NCBI GenBank assembly: GCA_012838995.1
Contig: DUOD01000020.1
Coordinates: forward strand, 1-51,986
Direction: 5' to 3'
From: Clostridiales bacterium
GTDB taxonomy: Bacteria; Bacillota; Clostridia; DUOD01
Length of the DNA: 51,986 bases
Under the pieces are notes generated by a model. The model was not told where the DNA came from and did not search any database. It worked only from the letters and a program-made list of their open reading frames with translations. The translations under genes and the position numbers were made by a program. Positions 41,911 to 51,241 of this stretch are shown one piece after another; the stretch's first letter is position 1; each line of letters opens with the position of its first letter.

Positions 41911-43080
41911 ATGATAGGCAGAGTAATATTACTGGTCATCGACAGCCTGGGGATAGGCGAACTGCCTGATGCCCATGAATATGGCGATGTCGGCAGTAAT
42001 ACCCTGGGTAATCTATACAAGGAAACAAATTTAAGCATACCCAATTTAATCAACCTGGGAATGGGCAATATACCAGGGGTTGATATATTAAAAAATACCG
42101 TCCAGCCCATAGGCTGCTTCGGAAAAAGCAGGGAAGCCTCACCGGGAAAGGATACAACCACCGGACATTGGGAACTGTCAGGCATAATACTCGATCATCC
42201 CTTTCCCACCTACCCTCAAGGCTTTCCCGAAGAAGTTATACAACCCTTTGTAAATGCCATCGGTAGGGATATTTTAGGCAATGTGCCCGCTTCGGGTACG
42301 GAAATTATTGAAAAACTCGGAAGTAAGCATATCCAAACCGGGTTCCCCATAGTTTACACCTCTGCCGACAGCGTTTTTCAGATCGCCGCCCATGAAGAAG
42401 TCATACCCGTAGATAAATTGTATGAAATGTGTATGATAGCACGAAAAATTCTAACAGGAAGGCACGGCGTTGGAAGGGTTATCGCCCGTCCCTTTATCGG
42501 ACAACCCGGAAATTTTGTCCGCACCCAAAGGCGACGGGACTTTTCTTTAGAGCCCACCGGTATTACCATATTAGATAGGGTAAAACAGCAGGGTATGGAT
42601 GTGATCGCCATCGGAAAGATAAAAGATATTTTTGCAGGCAAAGGTATAACCAAAGATGTTCATACCAAAAACAATCAAGACGGTATAGAACAGACAATCC
42701 GCCAGTTGGCGTATAATAACAGAGGCCTTATCTTTATTAACCTGGTGGATTTCGATACCAAATACGGCCACCGCAATGATCCTCATGGCTATGCCCAGGC
42801 CTTGGAATATTTTGATGCAAGGTTGCCGGAAATAATATCGTCCATGAAGGATGACGATGTACTGATCATTACCGCCGACCATGGATGCGACCCCACCACG
42901 GAAAGTACCGATCATTCTCGGGAATATATCCCCATACTTATATACGGCCGCAAACTAAAATCAGGCGTATATATCGGTGAGAGAAGCACTTTCGCCGATG
43001 TGGGAGCCACCATTGCCCATATGCTAAAGGTACCGCCCCCGGAAAGGGGCGAAAGCTTTTATGATAAAATTAAGGTATGA
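41911..43080 (+). CDS. deoB: Phosphopentomutase
   Basis: A 389-residue alkaline-phosphatase-superfamily mutase that interconverts ribose (or deoxyribose) 1- and 5-phosphate. Metal-site motifs are [13 protein letters not shown] (Asp near residue 10), [13 protein letters not shown] (phosphoacceptor Thr near 87), [19 protein letters not shown] and [19 protein letters not shown]. It starts behind AAGGAGAG. With punA and pdp, it feeds pentose from nucleosides into central metabolism. Confidence 0.97.
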   Translation: MIGRVILLVIDSLGIGELPDAHEYGDVGSNTLGNLYKETNLSIPNLINLGMGNIPGVDILKNTVQPIGCFGKSREASPGKDTTTGHWELSGIILDHPFPTYPQGFPEEVIQPFVNAIGRDILGNVPASGTEIIEKLGSKHIQTGFPIVYTSADSVFQIAAHEEVIPVDKLYEMCMIARKILTGRHGVGRVIARPFIGQPGNFVRTQRRRDFSLEPTGITILDRVKQQGMDVIAIGKIKDIFAGKGITKDVHTKNNQDGIEQTIRQLAYNNRGLIFINLVDFDTKYGHRNDPHGYAQALEYFDARLPEIISSMKDDDVLIITADHGCDPTTESTDHSREYIPILIYGRKLKSGVYIGERSTFADVGATIAHMLKVPPPERGESFYDKIKV

Positions 43081-43102
43081 AACAAGTATAGGAGATGAAA
43101 AC

Positions 43103-43921
43103 ATGGAAGATAAGATAAACCGTTCCATAAAATATATCGATTCCTTGGTGGATTTCTCGCCAGATGTAGGCATCATCCTGGGGTCAGGTTTGGGAGATTA
43201 CGTTGATAGTATTGATAAAACCTTAGAAATACCCTATGAGGATATACCCGAGCTGCCTGTATCAACCGTTCCCGGCCATAAGGGATGTTTTGTTCTGGGC
43301 AAACGGGCAAACAAAAATTTAATGATTATGCAGGGAAGGATACACCTGTACGAAGGTTATACCATGAAAAAAATAACACTGCCGTTAAGAATTATGATAA
43401 AAAAAGGTATTAGAGCCTTGATCATTACCAACGCTGCCGGAGGCATAAACAGAGGTTTTAAACCGGGGGATCTGATGGTTATTACCGATCATATTAACCT
43501 CATGGGGGACAACCCCTTGATAGGCCCCAACCTTGAATCCTTTGGTCCCAGGTTCCCGGACATGACAGAGGCGTATGATAAGGAATTAATAAACACTGCC
43601 TTAGCTGTAGGCCGAAAATTGGGCATTGACATAAAAAAGGGCGTTTACGCAGGTTTAAAGGGGCCGAGCTATGAAACGCCGGCGGAAATAGAAATGCTAA
43701 GGCGTATGGGAGCCGATGCCGTTGGAATGTCCACCATACCTGAAGTTATCGTGGCCAGACATTCCGGTATAAAAACCTTGGCCATATCCTGCATAAGTAA
43801 CATGGCCGCCGGTATAATGGACAAACCGCTAAGCCATCAAGAGGTAGTGTACACCGCAAAAAAGATAAGACCGCAGTTTGTTAAGTTGCTGAACGGGATA
43901 GTAAGCAGCATTAAAATCTAG
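43103..43921 (+). CDS. punA: Purine-nucleoside phosphorylase (trimeric type)
   Basis: A 272-residue trimeric PNP that cleaves purine nucleosides to base and ribose 1-phosphate. Motifs include IILGSGLGDYV, the phosphate-binding STVPGHKG, MQGRIHLYEGY, NAAGGINRGF, GPSYETPAEIEMLRRMGADAVGMSTIPEVIVARH. ATG 43103 has AGGAGATG upstream; the longer frame runs into deoB and is not used. It supplies the substrate for DeoB. Confidence 0.95.
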   Translation: MEDKINRSIKYIDSLVDFSPDVGIILGSGLGDYVDSIDKTLEIPYEDIPELPVSTVPGHKGCFVLGKRANKNLMIMQGRIHLYEGYTMKKITLPLRIMIKKGIRALIITNAAGGINRGFKPGDLMVITDHINLMGDNPLIGPNLESFGPRFPDMTEAYDKELINTALAVGRKLGIDIKKGVYAGLKGPSYETPAEIEMLRRMGADAVGMSTIPEVIVARHSGIKTLAISCISNMAAGIMDKPLSHQEVVYTAKKIRPQFVKLLNGIVSSIKI

Positions 43922-43929
43922 GGGGTACC

Positions 43930-45258
43930 ATGGTGAGAATATATGACATCATCAGAAAAAAAAGGGACGGGCAGGTACTTTCATCCCAAGAAATAGATTA
44001 TTTCGTGCAAGGCTATACTCAAGGACAAATTCCGGACTATCAAATGTCCGCCCTTCTCATGGCCATATTCATCAACAAACTAACGGACAAAGAAACCTTT
44101 GACCTGACCCACTCCATGGCCAAATCCGGGGAATCAGTAGACCTGTCGAATATCAAGGGTATAAAAGTGGACAAGCATAGCACCGGTGGGGTGGGGGACA
44201 AGACTACCTTGGTTTTATCTCCCATACTGGCGAGCTTGGGGTTTAAGGTATGTAAAATGTCGGGCAGGGGCCTTGGTCATACGGGGGGCACAATAGACAA
44301 ATTGGAATCCATACCCGGTTTCACAACTCAGCTGTCACCACAACAATATAAAAGTCAGGTAAACAAAATCGGGATGTCAATCATCAGCCAAACGGAAAAT
44401 ATTGCCCCGGCCGACAAAAAACTATACGCCTTAAGGGACGTTACAGCAACCGTGGACAATATATCCCTTATCGCAAGCAGTATAATGAGCAAAAAGCTGG
44501 TATCGGGGGCCGACGTAATACTTTTGGATGTAAAGGTAGGCAAGGGGGCCTTTGTCAAAGATTTAAACACAGCCAGGACTTTAGCCGAAACAATGGTTAA
44601 AATAGGAAACCATTATAACAAAAGAACAGTGGCTGTGATAACCGATATGAACCAGCCCCTGGGTCGTGCCATTGGCAATTCCTTAGAAGTGATGGAGGCT
44701 ATAAACACGCTAATGGGCACCGGCGCCAATGACTTATTGGAATTGTGCATAGTGTTATCCAGCTTAGCCTTTAAGGTGATAGAACCTAAAGAAGATATGA
44801 ATATAATAAAAGACAAGATATTGGGAATAATTAACACCGGACAAGCATTGGAAAAATTCAACCGGTTTGTCCATGCACAGGGAGGACCTGAATGTATTTC
44901 CAAACAACAAGACGTTCTTCCATTGGGAAAATACGTAATACCTTATAGGTCAAACGGCAGCGGATATATATCGGAAATCGATGGCGAAGGCTTGGGTATT
45001 GGGGCGGTAACCATAGGCGCGGGCAGGCAGTTTAAGGATGATAAAATCGATCACGGATGTGGTTTTATATTAAATAAAAAAATCGGTGATAAGGTAAATA
45101 AAGGTGATGTTATTTTAGACATTTACATAAACGACAAAGAAAAACTGCCCTATTGTATGGATATCCTCGACCGATCCTTTGTATTTTCGGACAAACCAAT
45201 AAAACCACCAAAGTTAATATACGGAATTGTGGATGAAAAAGGCTATCATACCTATTAA
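43930..45258 (+). CDS. pdp: Pyrimidine-nucleoside phosphorylase
   Basis: A 442-residue dimeric phosphorylase acting on uridine and thymidine. IRKKRDGQVLSSQEIDYFVQGY is the conserved start; KHSTGGVGDKTTL binds phosphate, KMSGRGLGHTGGTIDKLESIPG and LDVKVGKGAFVKD are further signatures. The C-terminal barrel-sandwich domain is complete, ending at RSFVFSDKPIKPP. It completes the deoB-punA-pdp catabolic set. Confidence 0.96.
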   Translation: MVRIYDIIRKKRDGQVLSSQEIDYFVQGYTQGQIPDYQMSALLMAIFINKLTDKETFDLTHSMAKSGESVDLSNIKGIKVDKHSTGGVGDKTTLVLSPILASLGFKVCKMSGRGLGHTGGTIDKLESIPGFTTQLSPQQYKSQVNKIGMSIISQTENIAPADKKLYALRDVTATVDNISLIASSIMSKKLVSGADVILLDVKVGKGAFVKDLNTARTLAETMVKIGNHYNKRTVAVITDMNQPLGRAIGNSLEVMEAINTLMGTGANDLLELCIVLSSLAFKVIEPKEDMNIIKDKILGIINTGQALEKFNRFVHAQGGPECISKQQDVLPLGKYVIPYRSNGSGYISEIDGEGLGIGAVTIGAGRQFKDDKIDHGCGFILNKKIGDKVNKGDVILDIYINDKEKLPYCMDILDRSFVFSDKPIKPPKLIYGIVDEKGYHTY

Positions 45259-45351
45259 TTTATACCAGCATAACATCCCTTAATTAATGGAAAACTATAC
45301 GTACATAATAAGGCACTTGTAGTACAGTTATTAGCCTAAGGAGGGATGTTA

Positions 45352-46506
45352 TTGCGAAAGAAAACCATTCGGTGGATATCACTGTTAATGGCATGTATAT
45401 TCATGTTCATCGGTAACACTGCCATAGTAAAAGCCGATGATTTTAACTTCGAAGCTAAGGCTGCCATTTTAGTTGAAAATAGCACCGGTGAAATCATATA
45501 TGAAAAAAACGCCCACGATAAGCTTCCCATTGCAAGCATTACAAAGATCATGACCCTGTTACTGATAATGGAAGCTTTGGAACAGGGGAAAATTAGCTTG
45601 GAAGATAGGGTGAGGGTAAGCGAACACGCCAGCAGTATGGGCGGGTCACAAGTGTATTTGGCAGTTGGCGAAGAGTTTAACGTTGAGGATTTGGTAAAAT
45701 CAATAGCCATTGCCTCAGCAAACGACGCCAGTGTTGCCATGGCCGAGCTAATCTACGGTACGGAAGAAATGTTCGTAAAAAATATGAACAAACGGGCCCA
45801 AGAATTGGGAATGAAAAACACCCATTTTAAGGACTGTACCGGCCTAACCGATGAAGGTCATTACTCCACCGCCTATGATATTGCAATCATGTCCAGGGAA
45901 CTGCTTAAACATGAGGACATCCATAAATGGCTAAGCATATGGATAGATCATATAAGGGATGGAGAATTCGAACTGGTGAATACCAATAGATTGGTTAAAT
46001 TTTATGAAGGGTGTGACGGTATAAAAACCGGGACCACATCGGCCGCCAAATCCTGTGTGGCAGCCACCGCTAAGAAAAACTCCATGCGTTTAATCGCAGT
46101 AATACTGGGTGCTCCAAATTCCAGCGCTCGCTTTAAAGAAGCAACTGCACTTTTGGATTATGGTTTTGCGAACTACTCCACTGTAAGAGTGGTGGAAAAG
46201 GGTGATATGCTAAAAAGAATAAAAGTATTAAACAGCACCATGGATCACATTGATATTAAAGCCCAGGACGATATAAACCTGTTAATTAACAAAGGTGAAG
46301 AGGATAGTATTACTAAAGAAATTATATTGCCCGAAACTTTAACAGCCCCCATAGACAAGGATACTGAAATAGGTAATGTTATTATTAAAAAAGGAGATAA
46401 AGAAATAAAAAGAATAGACATAATTTGCCCTCAAAAGATAGAAAGAGCCAAATTTAGAGATTTCTTCAAAAAAATTCTGAGCAGGTGGAGCAGCCATAAA
46501 CACTAG
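45352..46506 (+). CDS. dacF: DacF-type D-alanyl-D-alanine carboxypeptidase
   Basis: A 384-residue penicillin-binding protein (peptidase S11) with a signal peptide (about 1-27). Active-site motifs are SITK (near residue 62), SAND (near 122) and KTGT (near 225), with GLTDEGHYSTAYDIA and a beta-rich C-terminal domain (about 280-375). TTG 45352 has AAGGAGGG 6 bases upstream; ATG 45346 would lie directly against it. It trims peptidoglycan pentapeptides, in DacF-type proteins in the spore. A second S11 gene starts at 51851. Confidence 0.88.
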   Translation: MRKKTIRWISLLMACIFMFIGNTAIVKADDFNFEAKAAILVENSTGEIIYEKNAHDKLPIASITKIMTLLLIMEALEQGKISLEDRVRVSEHASSMGGSQVYLAVGEEFNVEDLVKSIAIASANDASVAMAELIYGTEEMFVKNMNKRAQELGMKNTHFKDCTGLTDEGHYSTAYDIAIMSRELLKHEDIHKWLSIWIDHIRDGEFELVNTNRLVKFYEGCDGIKTGTTSAAKSCVAATAKKNSMRLIAVILGAPNSSARFKEATALLDYGFANYSTVRVVEKGDMLKRIKVLNSTMDHIDIKAQDDINLLINKGEEDSITKEIILPETLTAPIDKDTEIGNVIIKKGDKEIKRIDIICPQKIERAKFRDFFKKILSRWSSHKH

Positions 46507-46520
46507 TATGTGCCGCAATA

Positions 46521-46545
46521 AGAAGACCGGACGGTCTTCTTTTTT
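46521..46545 (+). terminator. Rho-independent terminator after dacF
   Basis: AGAAGACCG pairs with CGGTCTTCT around a GA-containing tight loop, followed by a T tract. It isolates the downstream lysA promoter. Confidence 0.92.
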
Positions 46546-46547
46546 AT

Positions 46548-46576
46548 TTGACATGGAAATATATATATGTTAAAAT
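46548..46576 (+). promoter_or_regulatory. Strong sigma-A promoter of lysA
   Basis: TTGACA at 46548-46553 is a perfect -35, 17-base spacer, TAAAAT at 46571-46576, with an extended -10 TGT. It begins inside the T tract of the preceding terminator and is about 33 bases before the lysA start. No lysine riboswitch fits in this short leader. Confidence 0.82.
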
Positions 46577-46608
46577 TTCATGAAAAATTTATTAAGGAGT
46601 ACTGATAA

Positions 46609-47922
46609 ATGGAACTTAAAGGCACCATGGCTATTAACGATCGTGGTCACTTGGAAATAGGCGGCTGCGACACCGTAGATTTGGCAAAACAGTTCGGTAC
46701 ACCCCTCTATGTAATAGATGAAAAACATGTCAGAAAAATGTGCAGGGAATACAAATCAAGCCTGGAAAAGCATTATGGTAACGGTATGGTGCTGTATGCA
46801 GGCAAAGCCTTTTTAACCACTGCAATGTGCAAAATAATAGAACAAGAGGGACTGGGCTTGGATGTGGTTTCCGGGGGTGAATTATATACCGCGGCATCGG
46901 CAGCATTTCCCGTTGAAAAAATATATATGCACGGAAACAATAAAACCCCTGACGAATTGGAACTTGCCATCAAATTGGGTATATCCAGAATAGTAATAGA
47001 CAGTTTATACGAAATTGAACTGGTAGATGATATTGCAAAAAAGCTCGGCAAAACCGTTGACGTTTCAATAAGGCTGAAACCCGGCATTGAAGCTCATACC
47101 CATAATTATATACAAACCGGTCAGTTGGATTCTAAATTTGGCCTTGGGATAGATGATAATCAAGCTTTTGTTGCCGTTGAAAGGATATTGTCCAAAAAAA
47201 CCATGTCCCTCAAAGGCATCCATTGTCATATAGGCTCTCAGATCTTCCAAATTAAGCCGTATAAAATGGCAGCGGAGATCATGACTTCCTTTATGAAGGA
47301 AATACAAAAAAGATACTGCTACACACTAACGGAAATCAACTTCGGCGGAGGGTTGGGTATACAATATACAGAAGAAGACTTGCCATTGACACCTACAAAC
47401 CATATAAATTATTTAGCAACCTGTGTAAAGGAATGCTGCATTAAGAAAGGATTGGATTTGCCCTTCATCCTCGTAGAACCGGGTAGATCCATTATTGGCG
47501 AAAGCGGTATAACATTATATACAGTAGGTACAATCAAAGATATACCGGGAATACGAAAATATGTAAGCGTTGACGGCGGTATGACCGATAATCCCCGGCC
47601 TGCCCTTTATCAGGCAAAATACAGTGCGGTAATAGCTAATAAAGTACAAAAACCCAAGGAAGAAATCATATCCATCGCGGGAAAGTGCTGCGAATCTGGG
47701 GATATGCTCATATGGGATATCAAACTCCCAAGGGTAGAACCCGGTGATATATTAGCGGTGCTGGCAACAGGTGCCTATAACTATTCAATGGCCAGTAATT
47801 ATAATAAACTCCCCATCCCCGCTGTGGTACTGGTAAACTCAGGAAGGGCTGAATTAATAGTCAAAAGACAAAGCTATGAACAACTCATACAAAATGATGT
47901 ATTGCCTGATCGGCTTAAATAG
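46609..47922 (+). CDS. lysA: Diaminopimelate decarboxylase
   Basis: A 437-residue PLP enzyme (alanine-racemase-fold group IV decarboxylase) converting meso-diaminopimelate to lysine. The PLP lysine is in LYAGKAFLTT (near residue 64); HCHIGSQIF, FGGGLGIQY, VEPGRSIIGE and KCCESGDML supply PLP and substrate contacts; TGAYNYSMASNYN is the C-terminal active-site motif. The start has TAAGGAG. It has its own promoter and terminator-free downstream edge before the noncoding RNA. Confidence 0.96.
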   Translation: MELKGTMAINDRGHLEIGGCDTVDLAKQFGTPLYVIDEKHVRKMCREYKSSLEKHYGNGMVLYAGKAFLTTAMCKIIEQEGLGLDVVSGGELYTAASAAFPVEKIYMHGNNKTPDELELAIKLGISRIVIDSLYEIELVDDIAKKLGKTVDVSIRLKPGIEAHTHNYIQTGQLDSKFGLGIDDNQAFVAVERILSKKTMSLKGIHCHIGSQIFQIKPYKMAAEIMTSFMKEIQKRYCYTLTEINFGGGLGIQYTEEDLPLTPTNHINYLATCVKECCIKKGLDLPFILVEPGRSIIGESGITLYTVGTIKDIPGIRKYVSVDGGMTDNPRPALYQAKYSAVIANKVQKPKEEIISIAGKCCESGDMLIWDIKLPRVEPGDILAVLATGAYNYSMASNYNKLPIPAVVLVNSGRAELIVKRQSYEQLIQNDVLPDRLK

Positions 47923-47958
47923 TAGCAATAATTAAAGTGTGCCTGGCAATGCATTTTA

Positions 47959-47967
47959 TGTTATAAT
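47959..47967 (+). promoter_or_regulatory. Extended -10 promoter before the lysA-trpS noncoding RNA
   Basis: TGTTATAAT is a perfect extended -10 element 37 bases after the lysA stop; no clear -35 is seen at the usual distance. It would start transcription around 47973, directly before the structured stretch. Confidence 0.6.
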
Positions 47968-47972
47968 TAAAG

Positions 47973-48222
47973 CCTGAGGATACCGGTGGGTTAATATCAA
48001 ACTAGGGAAGGAAAACCCGCGTTTTATTTTAACGTAATGGACATCAAGAATAGCCTGCCGGCAAAACTATGGCTTTTCCTTCCACGGGTTAGCCCATATC
48101 AATATGGCATAACCCGACGCCGAAAAAACAAACTGAACATTGGTCAAAAATTTCCTTAGTATAATCTGCTATGTTAAATACACTTTACCTTTCCTGCTGG
48201 GTGGGTAAGAGTTTGTTTTTTT
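47973..48222 (+). ncRNA. Putative structured RNA of unknown family between lysA and trpS
   Basis: The 396-base gap between lysA and trpS has no plausible ORF. Downstream of the extended -10 element there are several strong complementarities: GGAAGGAAAA (48006-48015) with TTTTCCTTCC (48074-48083); a hairpin CGGGTTA/TAACCCG (48085-48091 with 48110-48116) enclosing GCC-ATA/TAT-GGC; and AAAAAACAAACT (48123-48134) with AGTTTGTTTTTT (48210-48221), whose right arm looks like a terminator T tract. AACCCG (48014-48019) can alternatively pair with CGGGTT (48085-48090), so two folds compete. T-box, lysine and SAM hallmarks are not seen. A trpS leader, a 6S-type RNA or a new class are all possible. Confidence 0.55.
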
Positions 48223-48260
48223 ATGGGCCTACAAGGACCTTACATACAGCCTTTTAAATT

Positions 48261-48302
48261 AATTTCGAAAAATGAGTACACTAATATTATATAATCGAAA
48301 TT
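48261..48302 (+). repeat. Inverted repeat flanking a TATAAT before trpS
   Basis: AATTTCGA (48261-48268) and TCGAAATT (48295-48302) are perfect 8-base inverted repeats separated by 26 bases. TATAAT at 48290-48295 touches the right arm. The arms could be half-sites of an operator or form a hairpin just before the trpS ribosome binding site. The -35 region is not convincing. Confidence 0.4.
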
Positions 48303-48318
48303 TGCAGGAGGAGTAACC

Positions 48319-49305
48319 ATGAGCAAAAAACGGGTAATGAGCGGTATGAGACCAACAGGCAGCCTACATTTGGGAAACTATTTCGGCGCCCTGGAAAACT
48401 GGGTAAAACTTCAAGATGAATACGATTGTTTTTACTCCATAGTTGATTGGCATGCCTTGACAACGGCATATGAAGATACATCCAATATTAAAGAAAATAT
48501 ATTTGAAATTGCCATTGACTGGTTAAGTGCGGGCTTGGATCCCGATAAATGTACAATATACATTCAATCATCCATTAAGGAAATAGCAGAACTCCACCTT
48601 ATTTTATCCATGATTGTACCCTTATCATGGCTGGAAAGGTGTCCCACCTACAAAGATCAGCTTAACCAGCTGAAGGATAAGCATATAGCAACATATGGCT
48701 TTTTGGGATACCCTTGCCTTCAAGCAGCGGATATATTAATATGCAACGCGCAATTGGTACCGGTGGGAGAAGACCAGCTACCCCATTTGGAATTAAGCAG
48801 AGAAATAGTAAGAAGGTTTAACTATCTATATGGTGAAGTCTTTAATGAACCCCAGGCAATACTAAACGAGGTCAAAGTACTACCTGGTCTGGATGGAAGG
48901 AAGATGAGTAAAAGCTATCAAAACACCATAACATTATCTGACAGCCCAGAGGATATAAAAAACAAAGTAAAGGTGATGGTAACCGACCCCGCCAGGATAC
49001 GTAAAACCGACCCCGGTCATCCCTCGGTGTGTTCAGTTTATGCCTTCCATAAGGTATTTTCCGACAAAGACATTGACACCATAAAGGAGCAGTGTACCAA
49101 GGGTGCGATCGGCTGCGTTCAATGCAAGAAAATGTTGGCCGATAATATGATAAAATATTTGGAACCCATCTATACAAAACGTAAAGAGATTGAACAAAAA
49201 CCTTACTATGTTAGGGAAGTATTAGAAAACGGCACTAAAAAGGCGACAAAGATAGCTAAACATACAATGGGAAAAGTAAGGGAAGCTGTAAAAATTAATA
49301 TATAA
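48319..49305 (+). CDS. trpS: Tryptophan--tRNA ligase
   Basis: A 328-residue class I aminoacyl-tRNA synthetase. The HIGH-type motif is in GSLHLGNYFGAL (near residue 16) and the KMSKS motif is GRKMSKSYQNTI (near 194). MRPTGSLHLGN and YPCLQAADILICNAQLVPVGEDQLPHLEL are standard TrpRS sequences. Start ATG is behind AGGAGGAG. A structured RNA of unknown type precedes it; many Firmicutes regulate trpS by a T-box but none is apparent here. Confidence 0.97.
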   Translation: MSKKRVMSGMRPTGSLHLGNYFGALENWVKLQDEYDCFYSIVDWHALTTAYEDTSNIKENIFEIAIDWLSAGLDPDKCTIYIQSSIKEIAELHLILSMIVPLSWLERCPTYKDQLNQLKDKHIATYGFLGYPCLQAADILICNAQLVPVGEDQLPHLELSREIVRRFNYLYGEVFNEPQAILNEVKVLPGLDGRKMSKSYQNTITLSDSPEDIKNKVKVMVTDPARIRKTDPGHPSVCSVYAFHKVFSDKDIDTIKEQCTKGAIGCVQCKKMLADNMIKYLEPIYTKRKEIEQKPYYVREVLENGTKKATKIAKHTMGKVREAVKINI

Positions 49306-49315
49306 AGAGGATATC

Positions 49316-50071
49316 ATGGAATACAGGGTTAAGTTGGAAGTATTTGAAGGTCCTTTGGATTTATTATTGCATTTGATAGAAAAATCCAAGGTCGATATTA
49401 AGGATGTTTCCATAACCGAAATTACCGACCAATATTTGGACTACCTTTTTACACTGCAGGAATTTGATCTGGAAATAGCCAGTGAATTTTTGGTAATGGC
49501 AGCTACTCTTATTCAAATTAAATCCAAATCCCTGCTGCCCATTACCAGAGACTCATCCTTGCTTTCGGACTCAGAAGAACTTGATACCCAACAACAGCTA
49601 ATTGAAAGGCTTATACAATATAAAAAATTTAAGGAAATAGCCACAAAGCTAAGAGAATACGAAAAAAAGCAGGCCAAGGTTTACTTTAAAACAAAAAACG
49701 ATGTAGCCCACTTTGTTGAATACAGTGATATTATACCCAAAATAAAAACAGATGATTTATTATTGGCCTATAAAAAGGTCATATCTTCATTAAAAGACAG
49801 GGAAATAATTGTTGAGACAAAAAAGTATTTAAGACAAATAAAAAGGGATGCATACACCATAAAGGAAAAAAAGTATTATATTTTAAAAACCCTTAAAAAC
49901 AAAAAAAGGTTAACCTTTAACAACATTATAAAGGAATGCAGCAGCAAATTGGAGGTTATTATATCCTTCCTGGCAATTTTAGAACTTATAAAGGATAACA
50001 GGATTTCTTTAAGCCAGAGCGCACCATTTAATGATATTCTCATTGAATTCAACCCAAGTTTTGATAGGTGA
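49316..50071 (+). CDS. scpA: Segregation and condensation protein A
   Basis: A 251-residue kleisin subunit of the SMC condensin complex. The N-terminal domain begins VKLEVFEGPLDLLLHLIEKSKVDIKDVSITEITDQY and binds the SMC neck; FLVMAATLIQIKSKSLLP follows. The middle is charged and flexible, and the C-terminal winged helix closes the ring on the SMC head. It starts 10 bases after trpS. scpB follows immediately, as is usual. Confidence 0.95.
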   Translation: MEYRVKLEVFEGPLDLLLHLIEKSKVDIKDVSITEITDQYLDYLFTLQEFDLEIASEFLVMAATLIQIKSKSLLPITRDSSLLSDSEELDTQQQLIERLIQYKKFKEIATKLREYEKKQAKVYFKTKNDVAHFVEYSDIIPKIKTDDLLLAYKKVISSLKDREIIVETKKYLRQIKRDAYTIKEKKYYILKTLKNKKRLTFNNIIKECSSKLEVIISFLAILELIKDNRISLSQSAPFNDILIEFNPSFDR

Positions 50072-50076
50072 TGGTA

Positions 50077-50589
50077 ATGAACTTGAAAGATCTGGTAAAT
50101 GCCATAGAAAGCATATTATTCGTTTCAGGTGATGTTGTAAGCATAAAAGACCTTTGCAAAGTCTTTGACGTGGATGAAACCCAATTGAAAAAAGTTATGG
50201 ATTATATGATAAGGATATTTAATGAAGACAATAGGGGGTTATCCATAACAAAAATAAAGAATGGCTATCAAATGTGTACCAAACCAAAGTACTCTAAATA
50301 TATTGAAGCATTCTGTAATAATACCCAAAAACAAGTCCTGTCTCAAGCAGCCTTAGAAACCTTGGCGATTATTTGCTATAAACAGCCAATAACAAAGGCT
50401 GATATTGAAATGATTAGGGGGGTTAAATCCGACAGCGCCATTGCTACCTTGCTAAACAAAGGACTTATAAAAGAAACCGGCAGACTGGATACCCAGGGTA
50501 GACCCATCCTCTATGGGACCACCGACGAGTTATTACGTTATTTAGGCCTGGAAAGCCTGGAAAAGCTACCATCGCCGGATGATATATAA
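50077..50589 (+). CDS. scpB: Segregation and condensation protein B
   Basis: A 170-residue winged-helix protein that binds ScpA. LVNAIESILFVSGDVVSIKDLCKVF and QAALETLAIICYKQPITKADIEMIRGVKSDSAIATLLNKGLIKETGRLDTQGRPILYGTTDE are classic. ATG 50077 is chosen over GTG 50068 because AGGTGATGG precedes it. It is the partner needed for chromosome condensation. Length is slightly under the usual 180-200. Confidence 0.94.
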   Translation: MNLKDLVNAIESILFVSGDVVSIKDLCKVFDVDETQLKKVMDYMIRIFNEDNRGLSITKIKNGYQMCTKPKYSKYIEAFCNNTQKQVLSQAALETLAIICYKQPITKADIEMIRGVKSDSAIATLLNKGLIKETGRLDTQGRPILYGTTDELLRYLGLESLEKLPSPDDI

Positions 50590-50665
50590 AATACGTGGAT
50601 GTCCATGTATTTTTTTTGTTTTATGTGAAAAAATAGCAAAAGCAAGGCTTAAGAGGTGCTATATT

Positions 50666-51235
50666 TTGCAAATACTATTAATTTGCTTTTTTCTGTTATT
50701 GTCCATTGTGCTGCTGATGGATATACAGTTGGAGATATTGCTAAGCATAGGTGATAAAAGCACCAATTCCTATTTCGCAATCAAGGTCTTTAAAGGACTG
50801 TTTACCTTTAAATACAAACTCTTTAAAAGCACCCAAACCAACAAAAATAAAATACAAAAAAAGAATAAACACAAGGATTTTTTTAAAAAAATACACAAAT
50901 ACATAAAACTTTTAAGGAAACATTCCCATACACTAAAAAAGTGTCTGATTTATATTCTAAAAAGGTTAAAATTTAATAAGATTTATATAGATTCAATGAT
51001 CGGTACGGGGGATCCAATGTCTACCTCCTTATTAACGGGAACTATAAGTACCTTTTTGTTTAATGGATTAACTTATCTTGGTAGATTCAGCAAAATAAAT
51101 ACCCACCGATTAATAGTTAGACCGGAGTTTGCAAAAACTATTTTCAAGGTTAAATTCCACTGCATAATTCAAATAAAGTTAGGCTATATTATAATTGCAG
51201 CCCTTATTGCAGCAAAACAAATAATTAGGCGGTGA
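50666..51235 (+). CDS. DUF2953 family membrane protein
   Basis: A 189-residue protein starting at TTG behind AAGAGGTG. The frame extends upstream to 50579, but that part overlaps scpB and lacks a ribosome binding site. One N-terminal membrane helix (about 2-20) precedes a basic linker with many lysines (about 50-90), then DSMIGTGDPMSTSLLTGTISTFL and VRPEFAKTIFKVKFHCIIQIKLGYIIIAA, the DUF2953 pattern. Function is unknown. Its place between scpB and the GerW-type gene is conserved in Clostridia. Confidence 0.82.
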   Translation: MQILLICFFLLLSIVLLMDIQLEILLSIGDKSTNSYFAIKVFKGLFTFKYKLFKSTQTNKNKIQKKNKHKDFFKKIHKYIKLLRKHSHTLKKCLIYILKRLKFNKIYIDSMIGTGDPMSTSLLTGTISTFLFNGLTYLGRFSKINTHRLIVRPEFAKTIFKVKFHCIIQIKLGYIIIAALIAAKQIIRR

Positions 51236-51241
51236 AGGAAT

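Noticed and set aside
48190-48222. GGGTGG in the lysA-trpS gap as a T-box element
   Set aside because: The T-box core (AGGGTGGNACCGCG) is not present and no specifier-loop architecture with AGTA/GA elements could be seen, so a T-box is not supported.
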